Source: Nematostella vectensis (Eukaryota; Cnidaria; Anthozoa; Actiniaria; Edwardsiidae). From it: DNA of 64,000 bases. A program made the position numbers and the translations under genes. Location: assembly GCF_932526225.1 (NCBI RefSeq), contig NC_064043.1, forward strand, positions 434,001 to 498,000. The letters run 5' to 3'. This document shows positions 23,705-37,486 of the stretch, in pieces (within the stretch, counting starts at the first letter, position 1; the number at the start of each line of letters is the position of its first letter). The notes beneath the pieces are model-generated. The model made no database searches. It had not been told where the DNA came from and was given only the letters and a program-made list of their open reading frames with translations.

Positions 23705-24177
23705 ATTGCTGAAGGGAATTGTAATGATAATTACTTTTAATACTATTGGTATCGTAAACTATCCCAAGCAAAGTCACCATCGGACTGGAGGTTACATTCG
23801 GGAAAAGCTTCAGGGTTACATTCGGGAATTTGTTTTACGAGTGTAACCTCCAAAAGGTTACAATCGATAATTTTTTTCCGAATGTAAATTCCAAAAAGTA
23901 ACATTAGGAAAAATAAAACAGTATACTCGGAAAAAAAGGTATATCAATCTATCGAGCGCTATGCTCTATGTTAGAATCTACTTAATCAAGTTATCCAAGG
24001 AATCTAGTTAGTTCTTGTGTGCATGAAATATGTACAGGATCCTGAACAAAGCATGAGCACATCAAAGATGCTGAGAGTACATAAAAATGTCCCTATACCT
24101 TCTTTTTATGTCATGACACACCAAGAACAGTATAATTAAGTATCGATATTTAAAAAAAAAAATTAAGAAAAAAAATA

Positions 24178-24405
24178 GGCTATCAGCGGGAATCGAACCC
24201 GGGTCGCTGCGTTAGTAGTCAAGTCAAGGAATCTAGTTATTTCTTGTGTGCATAAAATATGTACAGGATCCTGAACAAAGCATGAGCACATCAAAGATGC
24301 TGAGAGTATATAAAAATGTCCCTATACCTTCCTTTTATGTCATGACACACCAAGAACAGTATAATTAAGTATCGATATTTAAAAAAAAAATAAAGCAAAA
24401 AAATA
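24178..24405 (-). repeat. Short (~229-bp) monomer, representative
   Basis: The unit jumps from GTAGTCAAG in the anticodon region of the tRNA-like sequence straight to TCAAGGAATCTAGTTATTTC, normally about 316 bp further on. It loses the tRNA 5' half with the A box, the CACCATCGG region and the whole hairpin cluster. It keeps the B box, T-arm and T-tract, TCATGAC and the BamHI palindrome. Nearly all short copies carry TAGTTATTTC where full monomers have TAGTTAGTTC, which marks a single origin. The copy at 27916 has the full-type base, perhaps by conversion. Confidence 0.9.
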
Positions 24406-24486
24406 GGCTATCAGCGGGAATCGAACCCGGGTCGCTGCGTTAGTAGTAAAGTGCCCGCAACGAAAGACTAACGTGGCATTGCTGAA

Positions 24487-24493
24487 GGGAATT
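24487..24493. other. 110-bp deletion scar (first copy)
   Basis: Normal units have AAGGGAATTGTAATG and, 110 bp later, CGGGAATTTGTTTTAC. Here one GGGAATT joins the two flanks. The 7-bp direct repeat at the breakpoints explains the loss by slippage. The same unit reads CTCGAAAAGG for CTCCAAAAGG. Confidence 0.88.
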
Positions 24494-25386
24494 TGTTTTA
24501 CGAGTGTAACCTCGAAAAGGTTACAATCGATTTTTTTTTCCGAATGTAAATTGCAAAAAGTAACATTAGAAAAAATAAAACAGTATACTCGGAAAAAAAG
24601 GTATATCAATCTATCGAGCGCTATGCTCTATGTTAGAATCTACTTAATCAAGTTATCCAAGGAATCTAGTTAGTTCTTGTGTGCATAAAATATGTACAGG
24701 ATCCTGAACAAAGCATGAGCACATCAAAGATGCTGAGAGTACATAAAAATGACCATATACCTTCTTTTTATGTCATGACACACCAAGAACAGTATAATTA
24801 AGTATCGATATTTTTAAAAAAAAATAAAGAAAAAAAAAAAGGCTATCAGCGGGAATCGAACCCGGGTCGCTGCGTTAGGAGTCAAGTGCCCGCAACGAAA
24901 GACTAACGTGGCATTGCTGAAGGGAATTGTAATGATAATTACTTTTAATACTATTGGTATCGTAAACTATCCCAAGCAAAGTCACCATCAGACTGGAGGT
25001 TACATTCGGGAAAAGCTTCAGGGTTACATTCGGGAATTTGTTTTACGAGTGTAACCTCCAAAAGGTTACAATCGATAATTTTTTTTCCGAATGTAAATTC
25101 CAAAAAGTAACATTAGGAAAAATAAAACAGTATACTCGGAAAAAAAGGTATATCAATCTATCGAGCGCTATGCTCTATGTTAGAATCTACTTAATCAAGT
25201 TATCCAAGGAATCTAGTTAGTTCTTGTGTGCATAAAATATGTACAGGATCCTGAACAAAGCATGAGCACATCAAAGCTGCTGAGAGTACATAAAAATGTC
25301 CCTATACCTTCTTTTTATGTCATGACACACCAAGAACAGTATAATTAAGTATCGATATTTAAAAAAAAAAATAAAGAAAAAAAAAA

Positions 25387-27143
25387 GGCTATCAGCGGGA
25401 ATCGAACCCGGGTCGCTGCGTTAGGAGTCAAGTGCCCGCAACGAAAGACTAACGTGGCATTGCTGAAGGGAATTGTAATGATAATTACTTTTAATACTAT
25501 TGGTATCGTAAACTATCCCAAGCAAAGTCACCATCGGACTGGAGGTTACATTCGGGAAAAGCTTCAGGGTTACATTCGGGAATTTGTTTTACGAGTGTAA
25601 CCTCCAAAAGGTTACAATCGATAATTTTTTTCCGAATGTAAATTCCAAAAAGTAACATTAGGAAAAATAAAACAGTATACTCGGAAAAAAAGGTATATCA
25701 ATCTATCGAGCGCTATGCTCTATGTTAGAATCTACTTAATCAAGTTATCCAAGGAATCTAGTTAGTTCTTGTGTGCATGAAATATGTACAGGATCCTGAA
25801 CAAAGCATGAGCACATCAAAGATGCTGAGAGTACATAAAAATGTCCCTATACCTTCTTTTTATGTCATGACACACCAAGAACAGTATAATTAAGTATCGA
25901 TATTTAAAAAAAAAATTAAGAAAAAAAATAGGCTATCAGCGGGAATCGAACCCGGGTCGCTGCGTTAGTAGTCAAGTCAAGGAATCTAGTTATTTCTTGT
26001 GTGCATAAAATATGTACAGGATCCTGAACAAAGCATGAGCACATCAAAGATGCTGAGAGTACATAAAAATGTCCCTATACCTTCCTTTTATGTCATGACA
26101 CACCAAGAACAGTATAATTAAGTATCGATATTTAAAAAAAAAATAAAGCAAAAAAAATAGGCTATCAGCGGGAATCGAACCCGGGTCGCTGCGTTAGTAG
26201 TAAAGTGCCCGCAACGAAAGACTAACGTGGCATTGCTGAAGGGAATTTGTTTTACGAGTGTAACCTCGAAAAGGTTACAATCGATTTTTTTTTCCGAATG
26301 TAAATTGCAAAAAGTAACATTAGAAAAAATAAAACAGTATACTCGGAAAAAAAGGTATATCAATCTATCGAGCGCTATGCTCTATGTTAGAATCTACTTA
26401 ATCAAGTTATCCAAGGAATCTAGTTAGTTCTTGTGTGCATAAAATATGTACAGGATCCTGAACAAAGCATGAGCACATCAAAGATGCTGAGAGTACATAA
26501 AAATGACCATATACCTTCTTTTTATGTCATGACACACCAAGAACAGTATAATTAAGTATCGATATTTTTAAAAAAAAATAAAGAAAAAAAAAAAGGCTAT
26601 CAGCGGGAATCGAACCCGGGTCGCTGCGTTAGGAGTCAAGTGCCCGCAACGAAAGACTAACGTGGCATTGCTGAAGGGAATTGTAATGATAATTACTTTT
26701 AATACTATTGGTATCGTAAACTATCCCAAGCAAAGTCACCATCAGACTGGAGGTTACATTCGGGAAAAGCTTCAGGGTTACATTCGGAAATTTGTTTTAC
26801 GAGTGTAACCTCCAAAAGGTTACAATCGATAATTTTTTTTTCCGAATGTAAATTCCAAAAAGTAACATTAGGAAAAATAAAACAGTATACTCGGAAAAAA
26901 AGGTATATCAATCTATCGAGCGCTATGCTCTATGTGAGAATCTACTTAATTAAGTTATCCAAGGAATCTAGTTAGTTCTTGTGTGCATAAAATATGTACA
27001 GGATACTAAACAAAACATGAGCACATCAAAGATGCTGAGAGTACATAAAAATGTCCCTATACCTTCTTTTTATGTCATGACACACCAAGAACAGTATAAT
27101 TAAGTATCGATATTTAAAAAAAAAAATAAAGAAAAAAAAATTA
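25387..27143 (-). repeat. 1,754-bp higher-order repeat, copy 2
   Basis: tRNA-like starts at 25387 (full), 25931 (short), 26160 (full, 110-bp deletion after it) and 26595 (full). Near-identical to 23633-25386 unit for unit, including both odd deletions. The last unit has drifted most, with GGATACTAAACAAAAC for the palindrome region near 27001. Confidence 0.9.
26241..26247. other. 110-bp deletion scar (second copy)
   Basis: The same scar as at 24487, exactly 1,754 bp further on, copied with the higher-order repeat. Confidence 0.88.
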
Positions 27144-30100
27144 TGCTATCAGCGGGAATCAAACCCGGGTCGCTGCGTTAGTAGTCAAGTCAAGGAATCT
27201 AGTTATTTCTTGTGTGCATAAAATATGTACAGGATCCTGAACAAAGCATGAGCACATCAAAGATGCTGAGAGTACATAAAAATGTCCCTATACCTTCCTT
27301 TTATGTCATGACACACCAAGAACAGTATAATTAAGTATCGATATTTAAAAAAAAATAAAGCAAAAAAATAGGCTATCAGCGGGAATCGAAACCGGGTCGC
27401 TGCGTTAGTAGTCAAGTGCCCGCAACGAAAGACTAACGTGGCATTGCTGAAAGGAATTGTAATGAAAATTACTTTTAGTACTATTGGTATCGTAAACTAT
27501 CCAAAGCAAAGTCACCATCGGACTGGAGGTTACATTCGGGAAAAGCTACAGGGTTACATTCGGGAATTTGTTTTACGAGTGTAACCTCCAAAAGGTTACA
27601 ATCGATATTTTTTTTTCCGAATGTAAATTCCAAAAAGTAACATTAGGAAAAATAAAACAGTATACTCGGAAAAAAAGGTATATCAATCTATTGAGCGCTA
27701 TGCTCTATGTTAGAATCTACTTAATCAAGTTATCCAAGGAATCTAGTTAGTTCTTGTGTGCATAAAATATGTACAGGATCCTGAACAAAGCATGAGCACA
27801 TCAAAGATGCTGAGAGTACATAAAAATGTCCCTATACCTTCTTTTTATGTCATGACACACCAAGAACAGTATAATTAAGAATCGATATTTAAAAAAAAAT
27901 AAAGAAAAAAAATTAGGCTATCAGCGGGAATCGAACCCGGGTCGCTGCGTTAGTAGTCAAGTCAAGGAATCTAGTTAGTTCTTGTGTGCATAAAATATGT
28001 ACAGGATCCTGAACAAAGCATGAGCACATCAAAGATGCTGAGTGTACATAAAAATGTCCCTATACCTTCTTTTTATGTCATGACACACCAAGAACAGTAT
28101 AATTAAGAATCGATATTTAAAAAAAAAAATAAAGAAAAGACAATAGGCTATCAGCGGGATTCGAACCTGGGTCGCTGCGTTAGTAGTCAAGTGCCCGCAA
28201 CGAAAGACTAACGTGGCATTGCTGAACGGAATTGTAATGAAAATTACTTTTAATACTATTGGTATCGTAAACTATCCCAAGAAAAGTCACCATCGGACTG
28301 GAGGTTACATTTGGGAAAAGCTTCAGGGTTACATTCGGGAATTTGTTTTACGAGTGTAACCTCCAAAAGGTTACAATCGATAATTTTTTTCCGAATGTAA
28401 ATTCCAAAAAGTAACATTAGGAAATATAAAACAGTATACTCGGAAAAAAAGGTATATCAATCTATCGAGCGCTATGCTCTATGTTAGCATCTACTTAATC
28501 AAGTTATCCAAGGAATCTAGTTAGTTCTTGTGTGCATAAAATATGTACAGGATCCTGAACAAAGCATGAGCACATCAAAGATGCTGAGAGTACATAAAAA
28601 TGTCCCTATACCTTCCTTTTATGTCATGACACACCAAGAACAGTATAATTAAGTATCGATATTAAAAAAAAAAATAAAGCAAAAAAATAGGCTATCAGCG
28701 GGAATCGAAACCGGGTCGCTGCGTTAGTAGTCAAGTGCCCGCAACGAAAGACTAACGTGGCATTGCTGAAGGGAATTGTAATGAAAATTACTTTTAGTAC
28801 TATTGGTATCGTAAACTATCCCAAGCAAAGTCACCATCGGACTGGAGGTTACATTCGGGAAAAGCTACAGGGTTACATTCGGGAATTTGTTTTACGAGTG
28901 TAACCTCCAAAAGGTTACAATCGATATTTTTTTTTCCGAATGTAAATTCCAAAAAGTAACATTAGGAAAAATAAAACAGTATACTCGGAAAAAAAGGTAT
29001 ATCAATCTATTGAGCGCTATGCTCTATGTTAGAATCTACTTAATCAAGTTATCCAAGGAATCTAGTTAGTTCTTGTGTGCATAAAATATGTACAGGATCC
29101 TGAACAAAGCATGAGCACATCAAAGATGCTGAGAGTACATAAAAATGTCCCTATACATTCTTTTTATGTCATGACACACCAAGAACAGTATAATTAAGTA
29201 TCGATATTTAAAAAAAAAATAAAGAAAAAAAATTAGGCTATCAGCGGGAATCGAACCCGGGTCGCTGCGTTAGTAGTCAAGTCAAGGAATCTAGTTATTT
29301 CTTGTGTGCATAAAATATGTACAGGATCCTGAACAAAGCATGAGCACATCAAAGATGCTGAGAGTACATAAAAATGTCCCTATAACTTCCTTTTATGTCA
29401 TGACACACCAAGAACAGTATAATTAAGTATCGATATAAAAAAAAAAACAAATAAAGAAAAAAAAATAGGCTATCAGCGGGAATCGAACCCGGGTCGCTGC
29501 GTTAGTAGTCAAGTGCCCGCAACGAAAGACTAACGTGGCATTGCTGAAGGGAATTGTAATGATAATTACTTTTAATACTATTGGTATCGTAAACTATCCC
29601 ATGCAAAGTCACCATCGGACTGGAGGTTACATTCGGGAAAAGCTTCAGGGTTACATTCGGGAATTTGTTTTACGAGTGTAACCTCCAAAAGGTTACAATC
29701 GATAATTTGTTTTCCGAATGTAAATTCCAAAAAGTAACATTATTAAAAATAAAACAGTTTACTCGGAAAAAAAGGTATATCAATCTATCGAGCGCTATGC
29801 TCTATGTTACAATCTACTTAATCAAGTTATCCAAGGAATCTAGTTAGTTCTTGTGTGCATAAAATATGTACAGGATCCTGAACAAAGCATGAGCACATCA
29901 AAGATGCTGAGAGTACATAAAAATGTCCCTATACCTTCTTTTTATGTCATGACACACCAAGAACAGTATAATTAAGTATCGATATTTAAAAAAAAAACAA
30001 AGAAAAAAAAATAGGCTATCAGCAGGAATCGAACCCGGGTCGCTGCGTTAGTAGTCAAGTGCCCGCAACGAAAGACTAACGTGGCATTGCTGAAGGGAAT

Positions 30101-32111
30101 TGTAATGAAAATTACTTTTAATACTATTGGTATCGTAAACTATCCCAAGCAAAGTCACCATCGGACTAGAGGTTACATTCTGGAAAAGCTTCAGGGTTAC
30201 ATTCGGGAATTTGTTTTACGAGTGTAACCTCCAAAAGGTTACAAACGATAATTTTTTTTCCGAATGTAAATTCCAAAAAGTAACATTAGGAAAAATAAAA
30301 CAGTATACTCGGAAAAAAAAGTTATATCAATCTATCGAGCGCTATGCTCTATGTTACAATCTACTTAATCAAGTTATCCAAGGAATCTAGTTAGTTCTTG
30401 TGTGCATAAAATATGTACAGGATCCTGAACAAAGCATGAGCACATCAAAGATGCTGAGAGTACATAAAAATGACCATATACCTTCTTTTTATGTCATGAC
30501 ACACCAAGAACAGTATAACTAAGTATCGATATTTAAAAAAAAAATAAAGAAAAAACAATAGGCTATCAGCGGGAATCGAACCTGGGTCGCTGCGTTAGTA
30601 GTCAAGTCAAGGAATCTAGTTATTTCTTGTGTGCATAAAATATGTACAGGATCCTGAACAAAGCATGAGCACATCAAAGATGCTGAGAGTACATAAAAAT
30701 GTCCCTATACCTTCTTTTTATGTCATGACACACCAAGAACAGTATAATAAAGTATCGATATTTAAAAAAAAAAAACAAAGAAAAAAAAAATAGGCTATCA
30801 GCAGGAATCGAACCCGGGTCGCTGCGTTAGTAGTCAAGTGCCCGCAACGAAAGACTAACGTGGCATTGCTGAAGGAAATTGTAATGAAAATTACTTTTAA
30901 TACTATTGGTATCGTAAACTATCCCAAGCAAAGTCACCATCGGACTGGAGGTTACATTCGGGAAAAGCTTCAGGGTTACATTCGGGAATTTGTTTTACGA
31001 GTGTAACCTCCAAAAGGTTACAATCGATAATTTTTTTTCCGAATGTAAATTCCAAAAAGTAACATTAGGAAAAATAAAACAGTATACTCGGAAAAAAAGG
31101 TTTATCAATCTATCGAGCGCTATGCTCTATGTTAGAATCTACTTAATCAAGTTATCCAAGGAATCTAGTTAGTTCTTGTGTGCATAAAATATGTACAGGA
31201 TCCTGAACAAAGCATGAGCACATCAAAGATGCTGAGAGTACATAAAAATGTCCCTATACCTTCTTTTTATGTCATGACACACCAAGAACAGTATAATTAA
31301 GTATCGATATTTAAAAAAAAAAAAGAAAAAAAAAGGCTATCAGCAGGAATCGAACCCGGGTCGCTGCGTTAGTAGTCAAGTCAAGGAATCTAGTTATTTC
31401 TTGTGTGCATAAAATATGTACAGGATCCTGAACAAAGCATGAGCACATCAAAGATGCTGAGAGTACATAAAAATGTCCCTATACCTTCCTTTTATGTCAT
31501 GACACACCAAGAACAGTATAATTAAGTATCGATATTAAAAAAAAAAATAAAGCAAAAAAATAGGCTATCAGCGGGAATCGAACCCGGGTCGCTGTGTTAG
31601 TAGTCAAGTGCCCGCAACGAAAGACTAACGTGGCATTGCTGAAGGGAATTGTAATAAAAATTACTTTTAATACTATTGGTATCGTAAACTATCCCAAGCA
31701 AAGTCACCATCGGACTGGAGGTTACATTCGGGAAAAGCTAGATGGTTACATTCGGGAATTTGTTTTACGAGTGTAACCTCCAAAAGGTTACAATCGATAT
31801 TTTTTTTTCCGAATGTAAATTCCAAAAAGTAACATTAGGAAAAATAAAACAGTATACTCGGAAAAAAAGGTATATCAATCTATCGAGCGCTATGCTCTAT
31901 GTTAGAATCTACTTAATCAAGTTATCCAAGGAATCTAGTTAGTTCTTGTGTGCATAAAATATGTACAGGATCCTGAACAAAGCATGAGCACATCAAAGAT
32001 GCTGAGAGTACATAAAAATGTCCCTATACCTTCTTTTTATGTCATGACACACCAAAAACAGTATAATTAAGTATCGATATTTAAAAAAAAAAAACAAAGA
32101 AAAAAAAAATA
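27144..32111 (-). repeat. Array 2, alternating short/full block
   Basis: Units, given as tRNA-like starts (s = short, f = full): 27144 s, 27371 f, 27916 s, 28146 f, 28690 f, 29236 s, 29468 f, 30014 f, 30561 s, 30793 f, 31335 s, 31563 f. The B box is altered at 27144 (GGTTTGATTCC) and at 27371 and 28690 (shared GAATCGAAACC on the plus strand), so the latter two descend from one copy. The unit at 29468 is B type (CCATGCAAAG, AATTTGTTTTCC, CATTATTAAAA). Units at 30014, 30793 and 31335 show CAGCAGGAATC for CAGCGGGAATC. Confidence 0.88.
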
Positions 32112-34850
32112 GGCTATCAGCAGGAATCGAACCCGGGTCGCTGCGTTAGTAGTCAAGTGCCCGCAACGGAAGACTAACGTGGCATTGCTGAAGGGAACTG
32201 TAATGAAAATTACTTTTAATACTATTGGTATCGTAAACTATCCCAAGCAAAGTCACCATCGGACTGGAGGTTACATTCTGGAAAAGCTTCAGGGTTACAT
32301 TCGGGAATTTGTTTTACGAGTGTAACCTCCAAAAGGTTACAATCGATAATTTTTTTTCCGAATGTAAATTCCAAAAAGTAACATTAGGAAAAATAAAACA
32401 GTATACTCGGAAAAAAAAGGTATATCAATCTATCGAGCGCTATGCTCTATGTTACAATCTACTTAATCAAGTTATCCAAGGAATCTAGTTAGTTCTTGTG
32501 TGCATAAAATATGTACAGGATCCTGAACAAAGCATGAGCACATCAAAGATGCTGAGAGTACATAAAAATGACCATATACCTTCTTTTTATGTCATGACAC
32601 ACCAAGAACAGTATAACTAAGTATCGATATTTAAAAAAAAAAAAAAAAAGAAAAAAAAAAGGCTATCAGCGGGAATCGAATCCGGGTCGCTGCGTTAGGA
32701 GTCAAGTGCCCGCAACGAAAGACTAACGTGGCATTGCTGAAGGGAATTGTAATGATAATTACTTTTAATACTATTGGTATCGTAAACTATCCCAAGCAAA
32801 GTCACCATCGGACTGGAGGTTACATTCTGGAAAAGCTTCAGGGTTACATTCGGGAATTTGTTTTACGAGTGTAACCTCCAAAAGGTTACAATCGATAATC
32901 TTTTTTCCGAATGTAAATTCCAAAAAGTAACATTAGGAAAAATAAAACAGTATACTCGGAAAAAAAAAGGTATATCAATCTATCGAGCGCTATGCTCTAT
33001 GTTACAATCTACTTAATCAAGTTATCCAAGGAATCTAGTTAGTTCTTGTGTGCATAAAATATGTACAGGATCCTGAACAAAGCATGAGCACATCAAAGAT
33101 GCTGAGAGTACATAAAAATGTCCCTATACCTTCTTTTTATGTCATGACACACCAAGAACAGTATAACTAAGTATCGATATTTAAAAAAAAAAAAACAAAG
33201 AAAAAAAAAAGGCTATCAGCGGGAATCGAACCCGGGTAGCTGCGTTAGTAGTCAAGTGCCCGCAACGAAAGACTAACGTGGCATTGCTGAAGGGAATTGT
33301 AATGATAATTACTTTTAATACTATTGGTATCGTAAACTATCCCAAGCAAAGTCACCATCGGACTGGAGGTTACATTCTGGAAAAGCTTCAGGGTTACATT
33401 CGGGAATTTGTTTTACGAGTGTAACCTCCAAAAGGTTACAATCGATAATTTTTTTTCCGAATGTAAATTCAAAAAAGTAACATTAGGAAAAATAAAACAG
33501 TATACTCGGAAAAAAAAGGTATATCAATCTATCGAGCGCTATGCTCTATGTTACAATCTACTTAATCAAGTTATCCAAGGAATCTAGTTAGTTCTTGTGT
33601 GCATAAAATATGTACAGGATCCTGAACAAAGCATGAGCACATCAAAGATGATGAGAGTACATAAAAATGTCCCTATACCTTCTTTTTATGTCATGACACA
33701 CCAAGAACAGTATAACTAAGAATCGATATTTTTAAAAAAAAAATAAAAAAAAGAAGGCTATCAGCGGGAATCGAACCCTGGTCGCTGCGTTAGGAGTCAA
33801 GTGCCCGCAACGAAAGACTAACGTGGCATTGCTGAAGTGAATTGTAATGATAATTACTTTTAATACTATTGGTATCGTAAACTATCCCAATCAAAGTCAC
33901 CATCGGACTGGAGGTTACATTCTGGAAAAGCTTCAGGGTTACATTCGGGAATTTGTTTTACGAGTGTAACCTCCAAAAGGTTACAATCGATAATTTTTTT
34001 TCCGAATGTAAATTCCAAAAAGTAACATTACGAAAAATAAAACAGTATACTCGGAAAAAAAAGGTATATCAATCTATCGAGCGCTATGCTCTATGTTACA
34101 ATCTACTTAATCAAGTTATCCAAGGAATCTAGTTAGTTCTTGTGTGCATAAAATATGTACAGGATCCTGAACAAAGCATGAGCACATCAAAGATGCTGAG
34201 AGTACATAAAAATGTCCCTATACCTTCTTTTTATGTCATGACACACCAAGAACAGTATAATTAAGTATCGATATTTAAAAAAAAAAACAAAGAAAAAAAA
34301 AGGCTATCAGCGGGAATCGAACCCGGGTAGCTGCGTTAGTAGTCAAGTGCCCGCAACGAAAGACTAACGTGGCATTGCTGAAGGGAATTGTAATGATAAT
34401 TACTTTTAATACTATTGGTATCGTAAACTATCCCAAGCAAAGTCACCATCGGACTGGAGGTTACATTCTGGAAAAGCTTCAGGGTTACATTCGGGAATTT
34501 GTTTTACGAGTGTAACCTCCAAAAGGTTACAATCGATAATTTTTTTTTCCTAATGTAAATTCCAAAAAGTAACATTAGGAAAAATAAAACAGTATACTCG
34601 AAAAAAAAAGGTATATCAATCTATCGAGCGCTATGCTCTATGTTACAATCTACTTAATCAAGTTATCCAAGGAATCTAGTTAGTTCTTGTGTGCATAAAA
34701 TATGTACAGGATCCTGAACAAAGCATGAGCACATCAAAGATGCTGAGAGTACATAAAAATGTCCCTATACCTTCTTTTTATGTCATGACACACCAAGAAC
34801 AGTATAACTAAGTATCGATATTTTTAAAAAAAAAAACAAAGAAAAAAAAA
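32112..34850 (-). repeat. Array 2, run of five full monomers
   Basis: tRNA-like starts at 32112, 32661, 33211, 33756 and 34302, spacing 545-550 bp, with no short unit. Most carry ATTCTGGAAAAG for ATTCGGGAAAAG and GTAGCTGCG for GTCGCTGCG. The unit at 33756 has GAAGTGAATTG, CCCAATCAAAG and CATTACGAAAA, exactly as the unit at 54329, so this stretch is related to 54.3-55.9 kb. Confidence 0.88.
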
Positions 34851-37486
34851 GGCTATCAGCGGGAATCGAACCCGGGTCGCTGCCTTAGTAGTAAAGTCAA
34901 GGAATCTAGTTATTTCTTGTGTGCATAAAATATGTACAGGATCCTGAACAAAGCATGAGCACATCAAAGATGCTCAGAGTACATAAAAATGTCCCTATAC
35001 CTTCCTTTTATGTCATGACACACCAAGAACAGTATAAATAAGTATCGATATAAAAAAAAACAAATAAAGAAAAAAAATAGGCTATCAGCGGGAATCGAAC
35101 CCGGGTCGCTGCGTTAGTAGTCAAGTGCCCGCAACGAAAGACTAACGTGGCGTTGCTGAAGGGAATTGTAATGATAATTACTTTTAATACTATTGGTATC
35201 GTAAACTATCCCATGCAAAGTCACCATCGGACTGGAGGTTACATTCGGGAAAAGCTTCAGGGTTACATTCGGGAATTTGTTTTACGAGTGTAACCTCCAA
35301 AAGGTTACAATCGATAATTTGTTTTCCGAATGTAAATTCCAAAAAGTAACATTAGGAAAAATAAAACAGTATACTCGGAAAAAAAGGTATATCAATCTAT
35401 CGAGCGCTATGCTCTATGTTACAATCTACTTAATCAAGTTATCCAAGGAATCTAGTTAGTTCTTGTGTGCATAAAATATGTACAGGATCCTGAACAAAGC
35501 ATGAGCACATCAAAGATGCTGAGAGTACATAAAAATGTCCCTATACCTTCTTTTTATGTCATGACACACCAAGAACAGTATAATTAAGTATCGATATTTA
35601 AAAAAAAAAAGAAAAAAAAAGGCTATCAGCAGGAATCGAACCCGGGTCGCTGCGTTAGTAGTCAAGTCAAGGAATCTAGTTATTTCTTGTGTGCATAAAA
35701 TATTTACAGGATCCTGAACAAAGCATGAGCACATCAAAGATGCTGAGAGTACATAAAAATGTCCCTATACCTTCCTTCTATGTCATGACACACCAAGAAC
35801 AGTATAATTAAGTATCGATATTTTAAAAAAAAATAAAGCAAAAAAATAGGCTATCAGCGGGAATCGAACCCGGGTCGCTGCGTTAGTAGTCAAGTGCCCG
35901 CAACGAAAGACTAACGTTGCATTGCTGAAGGGAATTGTAATGAAAATTTCTTTTAATACTATTGGTATCGTAAACTATCCCAAGCAAAGTCACCATCGGA
36001 CTGGAGGTTACATTCGGGAAAAGCTACAGGGTTACATTCGGGAATTTGTTTTACGAGTGTAACCTCCAAAAGGTTAAAATCGATATTTTTTTTCCGAATG
36101 TAAATTCCAAAAAGTAACATTAGGAAAAATAAAACAGTATACTCGGAAAAAAAGGTATATCAATCTATCGAGCGCTATGCTCTATGTTAGAATCTACTTA
36201 ATCAAGTTATCCAAGGAATCTAGTTAGTTCTTGTGTGCATAAAATATGTACAGGATCCTGAACAAAGCATGAGCACATCAAAGATGCTGAGAGTACATAA
36301 AAATGTCCCTATACCTTCTTTTTATGTCATGACACACCAAGAACAGTATAATTAAGTATCGATATTTAAAAAAAAAAAACAAAGAAAAAAAAAGGCTATC
36401 AGCGGGAATCGAACCCGGGTAGCTGCGTTAGTAGTCAAGTGCCCGCAACGAAAGACTAACGTGGCATTGCTGAAGGGAATTGTAATGATAATTACTTTTA
36501 ATACTATTGGTATCGTAAACTATCCCAAGCAAAGTCACCATCGGACTGGAGGTTACATTCTGGAAAAGCTTCAGGGTTACATTCGGGAATTTGTTTTACG
36601 AGTGTAACCTCCAAAAGGTTACAATCGATAATTTTTTTTCCGAATGTAAATTCCAAAAAGTAACATTAGGAAAAATAAAACAGTATACTCGGAAAAAAAA
36701 GGTATATCAATCTATCGAGCGCTATGCTCTATGTTACAATCTACTTAATCAAGTTATCCAAGGAATCTAGTTAGTTCTTGTGTGCATAAAATATGTACAG
36801 GATCCTGAACAAAGCATGAGCACATCAAAGATGCTGAGAGTACATAAAAATGTCCCTATACCTTCTTTTTATGTCATGACACACCAAGAACAGTATAACT
36901 AAGTATCGATATTTTAAAAAAAAAAAAAACAAAGAAAAAAAAAGGCTATCAGCGGGAATCGAACCCGGGTAGCTGCGTTAGTAGTCAAGTGCCCGCAACG
37001 AAAGACTAACGTGGCATTGCTGAAGGGAATTGTAATGATAATTACTTTTAATACTATTGGTATCGTAAACTATCCCAAGCAAAGTCACCATCGGACTGGA
37101 GGTTACATTCTGGAAAAGCTTCAGGGTTACATTCGGGAATTTGTTTTACGAGTGTAACCTCCAAAAGGTTACAATCGATAATTTTTTTTCCGAATGTAAA
37201 TTCCAAAAAGTAACATTAGGAAAAATAAAACAGTATACTCGGAAAAAAAAGGTATATCAATCTATCGAGCGCTATGCTCTATGTTACAATCTACTTAATC
37301 AAGTTATCCAAGGAATCTAGTTAGTTCTTGTGTGCATAAAATATGTACAGGATCCTGAACAAAGCATGAGCACATCAAAGATGCTGAGAGTACATAAAAA
37401 TGTCCCTATACCTTCTTTTTATGTCATGACACACCAAGAACAGTATAATTAAGTATCGATATTTAAAAAAAAAAAAGAAAAAAAAA
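34851..37486 (-). repeat. Array 2, mixed block
   Basis: Units: 34851 s, 35080 f (B type), 35621 s, 35849 f (A type), 36394 f, 36944 f. A type is marked by AGCTACAGGG and GGTTAAAATCGATATT, and here also by AAAATTTCTTTT. The units at 36394 and 36944 are a near-identical pair with GTAGCTGCG and ATTCTGG. Confidence 0.88.

Larger units (their letters stand above)
23633..25386 (-). repeat. 1,754-bp higher-order repeat, copy 1
   Basis: Four units with tRNA-like starts at 23633 (full), 24178 (short), 24406 (full tRNA-like, 110-bp deletion after it) and 24841 (full). All four recur 1,753-1,754 bp later. GTGTGCATGAAATATG, for the usual GCATAAAATATG, is shared at about 24019 and 25773. Confidence 0.9.
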
